From Sternotherus odoratus (taxonomy: Eukaryota; Chordata; Testudines; Kinosternidae): a DNA stretch of 64,000 bases. The stretch spans positions 291,821,041-291,885,040 of the forward strand of contig JAVMKO010000001.1 of the NCBI GenBank assembly GCA_032164245.1. Reading direction: 5' to 3'. The position numbers were made by a program, and so were the translations under genes. How positions within the stretch are numbered: the first letter of the stretch is position 1; every line of letters starts with the position of its first letter. The notes under the pieces are model-generated. The model was not told where the DNA came from, made no database searches, and was given only the letters and a program-made list of their open reading frames with translations. Shown piece after piece: positions 9,893-19,534 of the stretch.

Positions 9893-10030
9893 CCCAGAGG
9901 ATGTGAGTCTGTTACCGCTGCTAGTTTAAGTTGCAGCAGCTTATGCTCTGGAGGTCCCTGGTTCAATCCTTGGTGTGTCAGCCTAGCTGGGGCAGCAGAT
10001 ACTGTAATGCCTGGAGATACGGGGAAAGAA
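9893..10030 (+). repeat. tRNA-headed SINE-like sequence
   Basis: It contains a pol III B-box-like GGTTCAATCC at about 9,961-9,970, with an upstream region of A-box type spacing. Family not identified. Confidence 0.35.
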
Positions 10031-10980
10031 AAGCGAGCAAGGCTCTGAACCATGTTCTGCAGCTCAGTGTGGGCAGCTGGCCGGTCTGGAGGCATTGAGC
10101 TCTCTACAGGGGGGTTGGGCTGAGCAGGGAGGGCCCCAGCCTTTGTGGCTTGGGGAGTTTTGAGTTTGTGACAGCCGGACAACGGTGGATAAGAATGTGT
10201 TTTTAGAGTGGATTTTCCACACGCCCGGAGTCTGAGGAGCATCGGATACACTGACATCAACAAACCTACAGACTAGACGGAAATCGATCACCACTGACAC
10301 CAGCTGGAGAAAGCTGTTTAAATTAAGCTCCTGTTTCTACTTTTTCATTGCAAAAATGTTTTAATGAAAAGGGACACGCTCCAGGCCCACTTCCTGGGCT
10401 TAAACAACGTCCAGTTAGGGTCCTCGGCCCTGATTCTCTCTCTGACTTTGTTTTCACACCGATCGAACCCCCTAGAGCTGGGTGAAGTTGTACCTGGTTT
10501 GCGCTGCATTCAGAAGGGGGTTCTGTTTCTGTGCCGGTGTTCAGTTACACAGGGTGTGTTTCCTGTACACATCCCAGCATGGTTTGTCTGACTGCACTCC
10601 AGTGGAGGCTTGTGATCAGGGTCAGTCTCCGAGTTTCCCTGCTGCCCTAGGCTGCTCACAGGGGCAGCCTGAAGCCAGAGGCTGCGTTTGGCTTCATGTC
10701 TTTGCTACCTGCGAGTTTCACAAGGACTTTAAAAAGCCTGACACCTGGTGAGTACTATTCACTGTAGCGTTGACAGGAAAGGTGACAACCAGCACCATCG
10801 TTATGGTGGACTGATGCTGTGTGTGCCTTACTCTGAGATTGATACCACACGATTTGACAGAATAAATCTAACTGGACATTTCCCTAATATCTGACTGGTC
10901 TCTTCCCCTGCTCCAAGAAGGGAGGATCATAGATCATACAGTGAGAACAGATCCATCAGCTAATCTGTCCTGCAAAACAT
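10031..10980. other. Unassigned sequence
   Basis: No gene or clear repeat. Open frames of 75-131 codons on both strands show no domains. Confidence 0.4.
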
Positions 10981-10984
10981 CCAT

Positions 10985-11140
10985 TGCTGGTGGCAGCCTT
11001 GTTGTAGACATGTGGGTCCCAGGATATTAATGAGACAAGGTGGGCGAGTTAATATCTTTTATTGGACCAACGTCAGTACAGAAATCAGTCCAATTAAAGA
11101 TTTTACCTTACCCACCTTGTCTCTCCTGCCGAACACACAG
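10985..11140. mobile_element. Penelope-like element end fragment (second family)
   Basis: GAGACAAGGTGGGCGAGTTA, then ATCTTTTATTGGACCAACGT, followed about 30 bp later by its inverted copy ending ACCTTGTCTCTC. The preceding GGTCCCAGGATATTA is the usual outer flank. The 54,095-54,270 and 47,725-47,905 fragments belong to the same family. Confidence 0.7.
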
Positions 11141-11209
11141 ACCAGAGGACTTCAACCATTGATTCTTGCATCAAGCCCAGAATTTGTGGTTGTGCTAATC
11201 CACATCTCT

Positions 11210-11400
11210 TAGGAAGACAGCCGGCCATTATGTCGGGACTTCAAGTGGTGGAGAATCCATCACACCCCTAGGAGTTGAATTCCCACCTCCTCTTAGAAGA
11301 GGTTTGTCTCAGCTGTGCTTATCAAGGCCAGAAGGGTACATTGTCATTGTCTAATCTATTCTTCTGCAGAACACAGGCATAGCATGTCACCAGGTTATTG
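11210..11400 (-). mobile_element. CR1 LINE 3' fragments
   Basis: The minus strand shows CR1 3' UTR motifs: the GACTTCAAGTGGTGGAGAAT block at 11,238-11,257 and a CAAGGCCAGAAGGGTACATT block at about 11,325-11,344, followed by CAGAACACAGGCATAG. Decayed. Confidence 0.5.
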
Positions 11401-11689
11401 CTGCCAGGTAACACGCCTCTTCCCGACTGTGATTCACATGATCCTTGGTTGGATACGTTGTGTCACGCCAGCCTATTTACCTCCCGTCGCAGCTTGCTGA
11501 TATGTGTGTCCCCCCCTCCAGGCATTTCACAACCGAGTCACAAAGGACAGCAGGCTCCCCGTCCTTCAGCCTCCCAGCAATTACAGTCTGTACCCAGGCT
11601 TGCCAAAGGCCCTGTCCACTCATCTTGGACCAATCAATAGTGGGGACATAGTCCTCTTGGGGAGGGAAGCCAGGCTACGGAGAACTTCC

Positions 11690-11835
11690 TGATGGAGAGA
11701 CGTAAGGAACAGCTTCCCGAGGGAACTGGTGAGAAACACCATCCTTGGAGATATGTAAAGCTAGATTGGATCGACTCTAGGGAGCAGCCAGCAGGAAAGA
11801 TCTAATAGGCCTTTCCCATCGCTGTCATCCTACAA
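11690..11835 (+). mobile_element. Decayed CR1 3' region
   Basis: Similar in order to the end of CR1 ORF2 and the start of the 3' UTR (a 'gaactggtgagaaacaccat' block, then TGGATCGACTCTAGG). Highly diverged. Confidence 0.4.
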
Positions 11836-12149
11836 TTGAATTGTGCACTTACTGCACTGTGCCTTTATTAATTATTGTGCCGTTAGGGGGCATTTAGTTA
11901 TTGCAGAATTAATGGTGCAGTTGATAAAACACAAACATTTAATAAATCTGGGATGCAGTGGTCTCTCTGCTCCTCTCCTCTTCCCCTGGTAAAATACAGC
12001 TGTTTTGCAAATGAACTGCTTTGTCCCACCCCTTCCCACCAAAATGCATTCGGTTTACAGAAGCACTGCTCCCTGCCCCAATTACCACTAGGCTCCAGAC
12101 ATTTTATGGATGCACATTGCCCTCCCCCCATTACTGGTAAAATCCAGGG

Positions 12150-13580
12150 GGTTTTGCAGGTGCATTGTCACACCTACCCCCCCCCCGACCCAGCTGTGTT
12201 GCAGGTGCATTGTCACACCTACCCCCTCCCCGCCCCCCCAATCCAGCTGTGTTGCAGGTGCATTGTCACACCTACCCCCCGCCCTCCCAAACCCAGCTGT
12301 GTTGCAGGTGCATTGTCACACCTACCCCCCGCCCTCCCAACCCAGTTGTGTTGCAGGTGCATTGTCACACCTACCCCCCGCCCCCCAACCCAGCTGTGTT
12401 GCAGGTGCATTGTCACACCTACCCCCCACCCCCCCAAACCCAGCTGTGTTTCAGGTGCATTGTCACACCTACCCCCCGCCCTCCCAACCCAGTTGTGTTG
12501 CAGGTGCATTGTCACACCTACCCCCGCCCTCCAAACCCAGTTGTGTTGCAGGTGCATTGTCACACCTACCCCCCACTCCCCCAACCCAGTTGTGTTGCAG
12601 GTGCATTGTCACACCTACCCCCCGCCCTCCAACCCAGCTGTGTTTCAGGTGCATTGTCACACCTACCCCCCGCCCTCCCAACCCAGCTGTGTTTCAGGTG
12701 CATTGTCACACCTACCCCCCGCCCCCCAACCCAGCTGTGTTGCAGGTGCATTGTCACACCTACTCCCCGCCCTCCCAACCCAGTTGTGTTGCAGGTGCAT
12801 TGTCACACCTACCCCCCCGCCCCCCCAACCCAGCTGTGTTGCAGGTGCATTGTCACACCTACCTCCCGCCCCCCAACCCAGCTGTGTTGCAGGTGCATTG
12901 TCACACCTACCCCCCGCCCTCCAAACCCAGTTGTGTTGCAGGTGCATTGTCACACCTACCCCCCCGCCCCCAACCCAGCTGTGTTGCAGGTGCATTGTCA
13001 CACCTACCCCCTGCCCTCCCAACCCAGTTGTGTTGCAGGTGCATTGTCACACCTACCCCCCGCCCTCCCAACCCAGTTGTGTTGCAGGTGCATTGTCACA
13101 CCTACCCCCCGCCCCCCAACCCAGCTGTGTTGCAGGTGCATTGTCACACCTAACCCCCGCCCTCCCAACCCAGTTGTGTTGCAGGTGCATTGTCACACCT
13201 ACCCCCTGCCCCCCAACCCAGCTGTGTTGCAGGTGCATTGTCACACCTACCCCCCGCCCTCCCAACCCAGTTGTGTTGCAGGTGCATTGTCACACCTACC
13301 CCACCGCCCCCCAACCCAGCTGTGTTGCAGGTGCATTGTCACACCTACCCCCCGCCCTCCCAACCCAGTTGTGTTGCAGGTGCATTGTCACACCTACCCC
13401 CCGCCTCCCCAACCCAGCTGTGTTGCAGGTGCATTGTCACACCTACCCCCCGCCCCCCAACCCAGTTGTGTTGCAGGTGCATTGTCACACCTACCCCCCG
13501 CCCCCCAACCCAGCTGTGTTTCAGGTGCATTGTCACACCTACCCCCCGCCCTCCCAACCCAGTTGTGTTGCAGGTGCATC
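12150..13580 (+). repeat. 29-copy minisatellite, ~49-bp monomer
   Basis: Twenty-nine units plus a degenerate thirtieth, starting at 12,157, 12,202, 12,255 and so on to 13,522 and 13,571, with a mean period of about 48.8 bp. Each has an invariant 21-bp core (CAGGTGCATTGTCACACCTA plus one base) and a variable C-rich spacer ending CCAACCCAG[C/T]TGTGTT. The last 11 units alternate C and T at that position, giving a 97-bp dimer. No unit contains a stop in any plus frame, and 97 is not a multiple of three, so all three frames stay open together; the resulting 347-, 565- and 694-codon frames, and minus-strand frames of 70-144 codons, are artefacts. The array abuts the CpG island on its right. Confidence 0.97.
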
Positions 13581-13596
13581 GCCACTTCCACTCCTT

Positions 13597-13960
13597 CGCG
13601 GCTCCCCTGCCCGCGGGACCCCGCCGGACTGGGCCCGGCTCCGCTCACAGGTGGGTGCGGGCGCGCGTGGGAAGGCGCCGCCTGGCAGCGCCCCAAGGGG
13701 GTGGGGTCGGGGCAGCGGGGCCGGCGGGCGGAGGAGGCGGCGGCCGCGGAGAGTGGGGCAGGCGCCGCGCGGAGCGGCCGGGCAGAGCGATCCCCGCGCC
13801 GGCCCTTCCCAGCCCCTTCGCCCCCCCGGAGCCAGCCTCGGGACGGAGCAGCCGGTGAGTGACCCAGCCCCCCTGTCCGCCTCTCCCCGGGGGCGCGGGT
13901 CCTTCCGGGGAGTCGGGCGGGGGGCTGCTCCCGGCGATCGCAGCATGAAATCCCCAGCAG
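13597..13960 (+). promoter_or_regulatory. CpG island, candidate promoter
   Basis: About 360 bp are dense in CpG (GCGGGCGCGCGTGGG, GGAGGCGGCGGCCGCGG, CGCCGCGCGGAGCGGCC and similar) while most of the window is CpG-depleted, so this segment is probably unmethylated in the germline. GGGCGG-type Sp1 boxes are frequent and there is no TATA box. A strong splice donor at 13,855 and a Kozak-like ATG at 13,945 suggest rightward transcription. No exon homologous to a known gene could be named. Confidence 0.75.
13849..13860 (+). other. Strong splice-donor match at the CpG island
   Basis: CAGCCG|GTGAGT with the intron starting at 13,855 fits the vertebrate 5' splice-site consensus through +6. It would end a non-coding first exon lying in the CpG island. 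It competes with the reading at 13,945, which would need the exon to continue through this site. Confidence 0.45.
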
Positions 13961-14037
13961 CGAGTAGTGCCACTCGCCTGCTTCAAGTTATCGCCGCTGT
14001 CTTGGTGGGCTGGCTTTGCACCGTCCCAGGTGCTTAG
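13945..14037 (+). CDS. Candidate first coding exon with signal peptide
   Basis: An ATG in fair context (A at -3) opens a 30-codon frame: MKSPAASSATR, then the hydrophobic stretch LLQVIAAVLVGWLCTV and PGA before a stop. A basic N-terminus, a 14-16-residue hydrophobic core and small residues at the expected cleavage point look like a secretory signal peptide. A CCCAG|GTGCTT junction just before the stop could be a splice donor, though it is weak beyond +3. The frame stays open upstream through the minisatellite, so openness alone is not evidence. I do not recognise the protein. Chance in GC-rich DNA is a serious alternative. Confidence 0.3.
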   Translation: MKSPAASSATRLLQVIAAVLVGWLCTVPGA

Positions 14038-14400
14038 AAGGCAGCACCTAGCCCAGAGGGTCGGCTCCCTGGCCTAGGGATTGTGTTCACACGGACAATC
14101 CACACTATCGGGGCTGTTGTTCATGCAATTTGTCTCTGGCCTGAGCTTGAAGGGGTCGGTGGATTAGGGAGTATTTTGTGTTGTTCTGTGTTACTGGCAT
14201 GCAAACAATATCCGCCATAAGGAAAATGAGCCATTTCTAAGGCATGTTTTATTCAGCTAACCTTCATTCGTGGTCCATACGCATCAGTAGGATCTCGGGT
14301 TTCCCTGCTTTTTCTCCCATGCAGTTGGTCAGATTTGCTTTCCTCTTTGCCCGCCCGGCGGGGGAGCTTTTCTAGGGGTAGATATTTGATGTTGCTGTTT
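14038..14400. other. Unassigned sequence downstream of the CpG island
   Basis: No repeat or exon recognised; probably the start of an intron if the CpG-island gene is real. Confidence 0.35.
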
Positions 14401-14404
14401 GCGA

Positions 14405-14790
14405 GGGCTTAGGGCCGGAAGGGATCTCCTGGGTCACAGGTCCAGTGCTGGCCACCGCAGGCAACCCCGTCATGTAATCTAGTTCATAAACTGATAATCT
14501 AGTCATAAACTGATCAAGCTCCACCTTAAAATCAGTTTGGTTGTTGGCCCCCACTGCTCCTAGTGGGAGCCTGTTTCAGGTTCTCATTCCTCCAGTGGTT
14601 AGAATTTCTCATCTCCGCATCTAATTTCTCATCTATATTTACTCATGGCCAAGTTCATACCCATTTTTTCTTGTGCCAATATATTCCTTTAGCTAAAGTA
14701 GCTCTCCACCCTCCCTGGTGTTTAGCCCCCTTATTGGCCCATTCCATGGGAACAAATATTTGCAAGAATCTCCCTGTCTTCGGGATCCTG
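14405..14790 (-). mobile_element. Old CR1 fragment
   Basis: The minus strand carries decayed CR1 3' sequence: the AAGCTCCACCTTAAAATCAG block (14,517-14,536), a GCCCCCACTGCTCCTAGTGG block (14,548-14,567) and the TTTACTCATGGCCAAGTTCA block (14,638-14,657), in consensus order. A 20-bp internal duplication of 'taatctagttcataaactga' type occurs near 14,476-14,513. Confidence 0.7.
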
Positions 14791-14794
14791 ATCA

Positions 14795-15455
14795 GTTTTG
14801 TGCAGCTTGCCTCCCAGAGAGCACTTTTCCAAGTGCTTTTAAAATATTAATTAATAGTCTGTTTATTTTCAGTATCTGTACTTAAGACATTGCTGGACTC
14901 CATCTAGTAAGTTGGAAACATTTCCCTATCAGACTATCTGTACTGACAGTCTTTTTGAAATGGATTTTACTGACTGGCTCATTCTGTGATTTAACTCTCT
15001 CTCGCTTTCTCAAACTGATAGTGAATCGGTGGACGCCCTTTGTGTGTGTGATGGCCTGATCAGATTTTGGCAGGCACTCGAGTTGTTTGGATCAGTGTTG
15101 CACTGCTAGCAGGATAACACTGCTAGGGGGGTCTCTCTGCTAGAGGCAATTCACTGCTGGGGAACCTGTCCAGAGAGGTTAGGTTGGCTTGACAAACATC
15201 TGTGTCCTTAGGGGAAGATGGAACTAATCAGTGTCTTGTAACAGTGCTGGAAAACATGGAGTTATTGCCATTAATTTAATGATTGCAAATGAGGCTTAAA
15301 TATAATGGTTGCAATTCTAGCTGCAGAGCAAAGAGCCCTGCAAGTCTGCAGACCATGTCTGCGGTTCACAGATTGGCTGCAGATACAAATTTTGCATCCA
15401 CACAGGGCTCTATGCAGAGCTCAGCCGGAGTAATTGGCCTGTGCAGTGGGACCTC
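14795..15455. other. Unassigned sequence
   Basis: No gene is visible. A TGCAGA-rich segment at 15,320-15,420 (TCTGCAGACC, GGCTGCAGATAC) looks like a dispersed repeat but I could not name it. Confidence 0.35.
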
Positions 15456-15464
15456 CGTTGGGAT

Positions 15465-15579
15465 GAGGGTGACCAGACAGCAAATATGAAAAACCAGGGT
15501 GGGGGGTAATAGGAGCCTATATAAGAAAAAGACCCAGAAATCAGGACTGTCCCTATAAAATCAGGACATCTGGTCCCTA
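15465..15579. mobile_element. 115-bp hAT MITE with 8-bp TSD
   Basis: Almost the whole element is a palindrome: GAGGGTGACCAGACAG at the left, TCTGGTCCCTA at the right, and GAAAAACCAGGGTGGGGGGT opposed to a CAGGACTGTCCCTATAAAAT arm. An exact 8-bp duplication GTTGGGAT flanks it (15,457-15,464 and 15,580-15,587). It is a typical abundant turtle miniature hAT. Confidence 0.92.
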
Positions 15580-15839
15580 GTTGGGATGGGGAGGAGAGGA
15601 AGGAATCCCACTCTGTACCCCACAGGTATCTTGGCTGCAGTAGTCCACGCTGACTTCTGCATACACCTTTCCCCCTGTTGGCAGGACTGAACAGCATGAG
15701 GCAGACGGGAGCTGGGTGCAGGGCTCCTTTGAAAATCTGCCCAGCAGTCCTGGAACGATCTGCTTTCCTCCTGCCTGCTGCAGAGGGGTGTGGAGTGGTG
15801 TGTAGGGGATCTGGAGCCAAGGCACAACGTATCAGCACC

Positions 15840-16385
15840 CCTGTAACCAGGGAGCTGGCCAGACGGCCCAGAGCCCCCGTTCAGTCCAGGTACACCCTGT
15901 TTGGGCCAATTAAGAGTGCGGGGCAGAACCGGGGGGGCTATGAGGGGCCTGTGAGAAGGAGACCCAGAGTGCTAGCGATGTCTCAAGCCCGCGGGAGAGG
16001 AGAGCTGCTAGAGAGAAGGGGGATCCTGGGGGAATGCAGGAGAGAAACAAGAGGGTTTGGTGGCTGCTGTCCCCAAGCCCGAGAGCCAGGGCTGGAGAGG
16101 GCTGGAGGCAGCAGCAGCCGCAGCAGAAGCAGAGGGGGGATGTCAGCTGGCTCTAAGCCAGAGGGTTGTAGCCATGGGCCTGGAGGACTGAAGGGAAGGG
16201 GAGCAGCTGAGGGGCGGGGAGTTACCTGCCACTGTCTCCTGGCTGGAGAGCTGGACCCCCGGGAACAGGGAAGGGAGAGAGACGGTGGCTGTCCCCTTGG
16301 GAACAGAAGGGGTTACGTACTGGAGCAGAGGCGCCAGAGTGAGACTGGCCAGGGCTCTGCCACTTTTTACCAGCCATAAGGGTAA
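15840..16385 (+). other. G-rich segment, possible LTR or leader
   Basis: About 550 bp of purine-rich sequence with a TTTGGGCCAATTAAGAGTGC stretch that resembles a promoter, repeated GGGAGAG motifs, and a GTAAGT donor-like site at 16,382. It contains most of a 233-codon open frame (15,678-16,379) rich in Arg, Gly and Glu without domains. It could be a retroviral LTR or leader; no ends or TSD found. Confidence 0.3.
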
Positions 16386-16389
16386 GTGA

Positions 16390-16860
16390 CGGGGGAAGGG
16401 GGTGCAGAGTGGAGCGAGTGGAGGGCAGAGTCTTGGGGGGAAGGGGCAGCGTGGGGCTGAGGGGATGGGGTCACTGTTTTGGGCGCCTGTGGCTCCCCCA
16501 CGTTTAGGGTGCTTCTGCCGCTCCCGCTAGAAGGAGGATTAATAACGAACCCGTGTCTGGTGGAAGGCAAGATCCAAACCGTGATTTCAGGGACGACTTG
16601 CAGTGGGATGATCTGGCCCATGCGGCGGGACAGCTGCACTGGGTGTGGTTAACAGGTGTGGTGATGGACTTGAGAACCTGCTTCCGTGCAGTTACTGGGG
16701 ACTCAGACGGGAAACTGAGGCCAGGGGCAGTTTGCAGGGCTGCTGTGAAGGTATGCTGTGGTGCTCCAGGGTCAGAGTATATGCTGGGGTGGGGACCAAT
16801 ATTTGCCCCTCTAATTGTAAACCAGGAAAGGATCATACTTCAAGTGACTGCATTTCCCAG
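16390..16860. other. Unassigned sequence
   Basis: Overlapping frames of 90-110 codons on both strands but nothing recognisable. A possible continuation of the G-rich element to its left. Confidence 0.3.
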
Positions 16861-16863
16861 GGA

Positions 16864-17050
16864 TTGAATCATAAAAACAGGTCTAGTCCAGTCCCTCCTG
16901 CAGCAGGACTAAGTATTATCTAGACCATCCCTGACAGGTGTTTGTCTCGCCTGTTCTTAAAAACCTCCCACGACAGAGATTCCCCAACCTTCCTAGACAA
17001 TGTATTCCATTGCTTAGCTACCTTTACCGTTAGGAACTGAATGATAAAAC
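16864..17050 (-). mobile_element. CR1 LINE 3' fragment
   Basis: On the minus strand: CR1 3' motifs around TCTAGACCATCCCTGACAGG (16,919-16,938) and the 'ttcttaaaaacctcc' block, ending near CTTTACCGTTAGGAA. The same segment recurs at 34,690-34,850. Confidence 0.75.
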
Positions 17051-17395
17051 GGAGTTCACTGGCCAACTGTTAGTTCTTGTTAATCAATAAAGGCAGAGGG
17101 AAGCTTAGGGCCTGATCCCGTGCTCCTTGCACAGGCAGAAGCGTTGAATTTTGTCTAAGCAAGAAGTGCAGAATTGGGTGCTGATACTGTAAGAAACCAG
17201 CTATAATCATGGAAGCTGTATGGAAGGAATTAGATAATACTGATAATTTTTTAATACAGCCACCTAGGGTGAGTCTGCAAGCTAGACAACCGTGGTGTTC
17301 ATAGACATCAGTAAGATCCAGATGGTGATTGTCAGTTGTATAAATTTGTTCTGCTGTTTAGACCCATACTTGGAAATATGAATGTAATAATACCA
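17051..17395. other. Unassigned sequence
   Basis: AT-rich, no gene or clear repeat. Confidence 0.35.
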
Positions 17396-17399
17396 CATC

Positions 17400-17575
17400 A
17401 CTTCACAAAGGAGCTCAGTATCATTATCCCCATTATACAAACGGAGAAACTGAGGCACAGGAAGATGAAATGACTGGTCCTAGGTCAGTCGGCAGGCTAG
17501 TGATAGAGGCAGGAATAGAACCTAGAACTCTTTTGTCCCCGTCCAGTGCCCTGTCTTCTAATCTAGACAGCATAT
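17400..17575 (-). repeat. MIR-type SINE
   Basis: Reverse MIR core and head: ATTATCCCCATTATACAAAC, GAAACTGAGGCACAGGAAG, then the GGAATAGAACCTAGAACTC block that corresponds to the tRNA-derived B-box side. Confidence 0.8.
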
Positions 17576-17579
17576 GAAC

Positions 17580-18035
17580 GGAATCTGGTCAGTGCTCCTG
17601 GCTTATGGGAAGGCCCTGTTTCGAAATGAACAAGGCTGCTTTCCAGGGCCTGGCATGGTGGAATGCCACGGGGTAGATCTAAAGCTGGCCTTGCACTACT
17701 GAAGTCAAGGGGTGCTTGCTATTGGCTTCCCTGAGCTCAGGATTGGGCCCGAAAGTTAACAAGCGTTGTCGCTGCTCAGCACCTTGCAAGATCAAGCCCC
17801 GAGATGCCCTAGACAAGTGAATGCATAAGGCAAGTAAAGTCAGAGTCCTGTCATATCCCTCCTTGTTTCTTTGTGCTGGGAAGGGGGGGTGCGGGGAGGG
17901 GGGTGACAGGCCTTCTCTTCTTCGACTCCCCTCACCCTGCACAAACAGCGCCATTCTCCCCAGCGTCAGTCCCGAGGCTTTTGGAAAACTGCTCTGCTGA
18001 ATGGGGCCTGTTGGGAGCGGTGGGGGCCAAGCTGG
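17580..18035. other. Unassigned sequence
   Basis: The TGAAGTCAAGGGGTGCTTGC and AGGATTGGGCCC motifs at 17,700-17,752 belong to a dispersed amniote repeat type I cannot name. No gene seen. Confidence 0.35.
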
Positions 18036-18451
18036 GAGGTGGTCGCTCTACAGGAGCACTTCCATTAGCATTGTTAAGCAGACGTTAAGTTTATGCCAAT
18101 GTGTTCAGTGTTTAGACTTTAGGAAATGCTTGTACGTTGCTCCATGTATTCATCTCATACCAGCTGTTGTAAGATTATATGGGGTGTTTGCATTGTAAAC
18201 TTCTGTCACCGTGTCACTCACCAAACAGGAAAGAAGCATTAACGAACCTAAAACGCTGGCTTGTTACAGAAAGTGTTGGGTCCTGCCCACCAAGAACGCC
18301 CATTGAAACTCAACGAGCTGTGGTGAAACAAAGAACAAAAGATTTTGTTGCTTGCGCTCCCCATGAAGAGGAGATGTGTTCAAGGATTCATCCCATCAGC
18401 TTGAACTCTGGGGGGGAGGGAAGAAAAATCTCTGACAAGAAGAAACTATGC

Positions 18452-19212
18452 TCAAAAAGAACAGGAGTACTTGTGGCACCTTAGAGACTAACAAATGTAT
18501 TTGAGCATAAGCTTTCATGGACTACAGCCTACTTCATCAGATGCATAGAATGGAACATATACTTGGAAGATATATATACATACAGGGAACATGAAAAGGT
18601 GGAAGTCGTCATACCAATTCTAAGAGGCTGTTTAATTAAGATGAGCTATTATCAGCAGGAGAGAAAAAAACTTTGTAGTGATGATCAAGATGGTCCATAT
18701 CAGACAGTTGACAAGAAGGTGTGAGGATATTTAACATGGGGAAATAGATTCAGTTTGTGTAATGACCCAGCCACTCCCAGGCTCTATTCAAGCTCAAATT
18801 AATGGCATCCAGTTTGTAAATTAATTCCAGTTCAGCAGCTTCTCATTGGAGTCTGCTTTTGAAGTTTTTCTGTTGCAAAATTGCCACCGTTAAGTCTGTT
18901 ACTGAGTGACCAGAGAGGCTGAAGTGTTCTCCTACTGGTTTTTTAATGTTATGATTTCTGATGTCAGATTTTTGTCCATTTATTCTTTTGCGTAGAGACT
19001 GTCCAGTTTGGTCAATGTACATGGCAGAGGGGCATTGCTGGCACATGATGGCATATCACATATATTGGCCAAACCAGACAATCTCTACATAAAAGAATAA
19101 ATGGTCCCACATCTGATGCAATTTTTACAGTTTAGCCTCTTAGATTTGTTAGTCTCTAAGGTGCCACAAGAACTCCTCATTCTTTTTGCGGGTACAGACT
19201 AACACGGCTGCT
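18452..19212 (-). mobile_element. Penelope-like retroelement fragment
   Basis: Both ends carry the same motif in opposite orientation: GTACTTGTGGCACCTTAGAG at the left and TCTCTAAGGTGCCACAAGAA at the right, followed by GGTACAGACTAACACGGCTG. The minus strand encodes the C-terminal GIY-YIG endonuclease region of the Penelope family. A short plus-oriented piece at 19,065-19,105 repeats part of the coding sequence in reverse, the self-inverted end structure common in Penelope insertions. The reverse transcriptase domain is missing. Confidence 0.85.
18843..19046 (-). pseudogene. Penelope-like GIY-YIG endonuclease remnant
   Basis: A 67-codon minus-strand frame encodes the CCHH-like linker end and GIY-YIG start: CQQCPSAMYIDQTGQSLRKR, then INGQKSDIRNHNIKKPVGEH and SLSGHSVTDL. 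In related elements the second motif reads YIG; here the glycine is aspartate (YID), a position expected to matter for catalysis. The frame is truncated upstream and ends early. It is dead, and is useful only for classification. Confidence 0.8.
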
Positions 19213-19534
19213 ACTCTAAAATTTATCTCTATGCTGCTTGGACTTTGAGAGGGCAAGATTTCTAAGCATAAGTAAGGGATCCCCAGCTGCTTAGCCTCAT
19301 TAGCCTGGGTTAACCCTAGGGGACATATAGCTACCTTTTGGAACCTCATACTGAACTCATTTGTGTGTGTCTGTTTACCTGCTCTGACCTTGTAAATAAC
19401 TCTTTTCTTTTTCTTAATTAATCTTTAGTTAGTTTATAATTGGATTGGCTACAAGCCTTGTCTTTGGTGTAGGATCTAAGGTGTAAGTGACTGGGATATT
19501 GAATATTATTGTGATTTTTGGTGTAAGGAACCAT

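Larger units (their letters stand above)
18040..19530 (+). repeat. Dispersed repeat family copy B, split by Penelope-like element
   Basis: The counterpart of 7,290-8,000. The left part is 18,040-18,451 and the right part 19,213-19,530. Order and sequence match copy A, which lacks the insertion: in copy A the junction reads through as CTGTGCTGCTTGGATTC. A CTATGCT motif is present on both sides of the insertion (18,444-18,450 and 19,230-19,236) and may be the target duplication. Confidence 0.6.

Noticed and set aside
12150..13580. Long repetitive open frames as a proline/cysteine-rich repeat protein gene
   Set aside because: All plus frames and several minus frames are open together, which follows from a stop-free unit with a non-multiple-of-three period.
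12150..13580. CRISPR-like regularly spaced repeat
   Set aside because: The units are contiguous with related, not unique, spacers, and the genome is clearly a vertebrate's. It is a minisatellite.
15678..16379. 233-codon Arg/Gly-rich frame as a gene
   Set aside because: Low-complexity purine-rich sequence without domains. It starts just beside a hAT MITE and is more likely a repeat.
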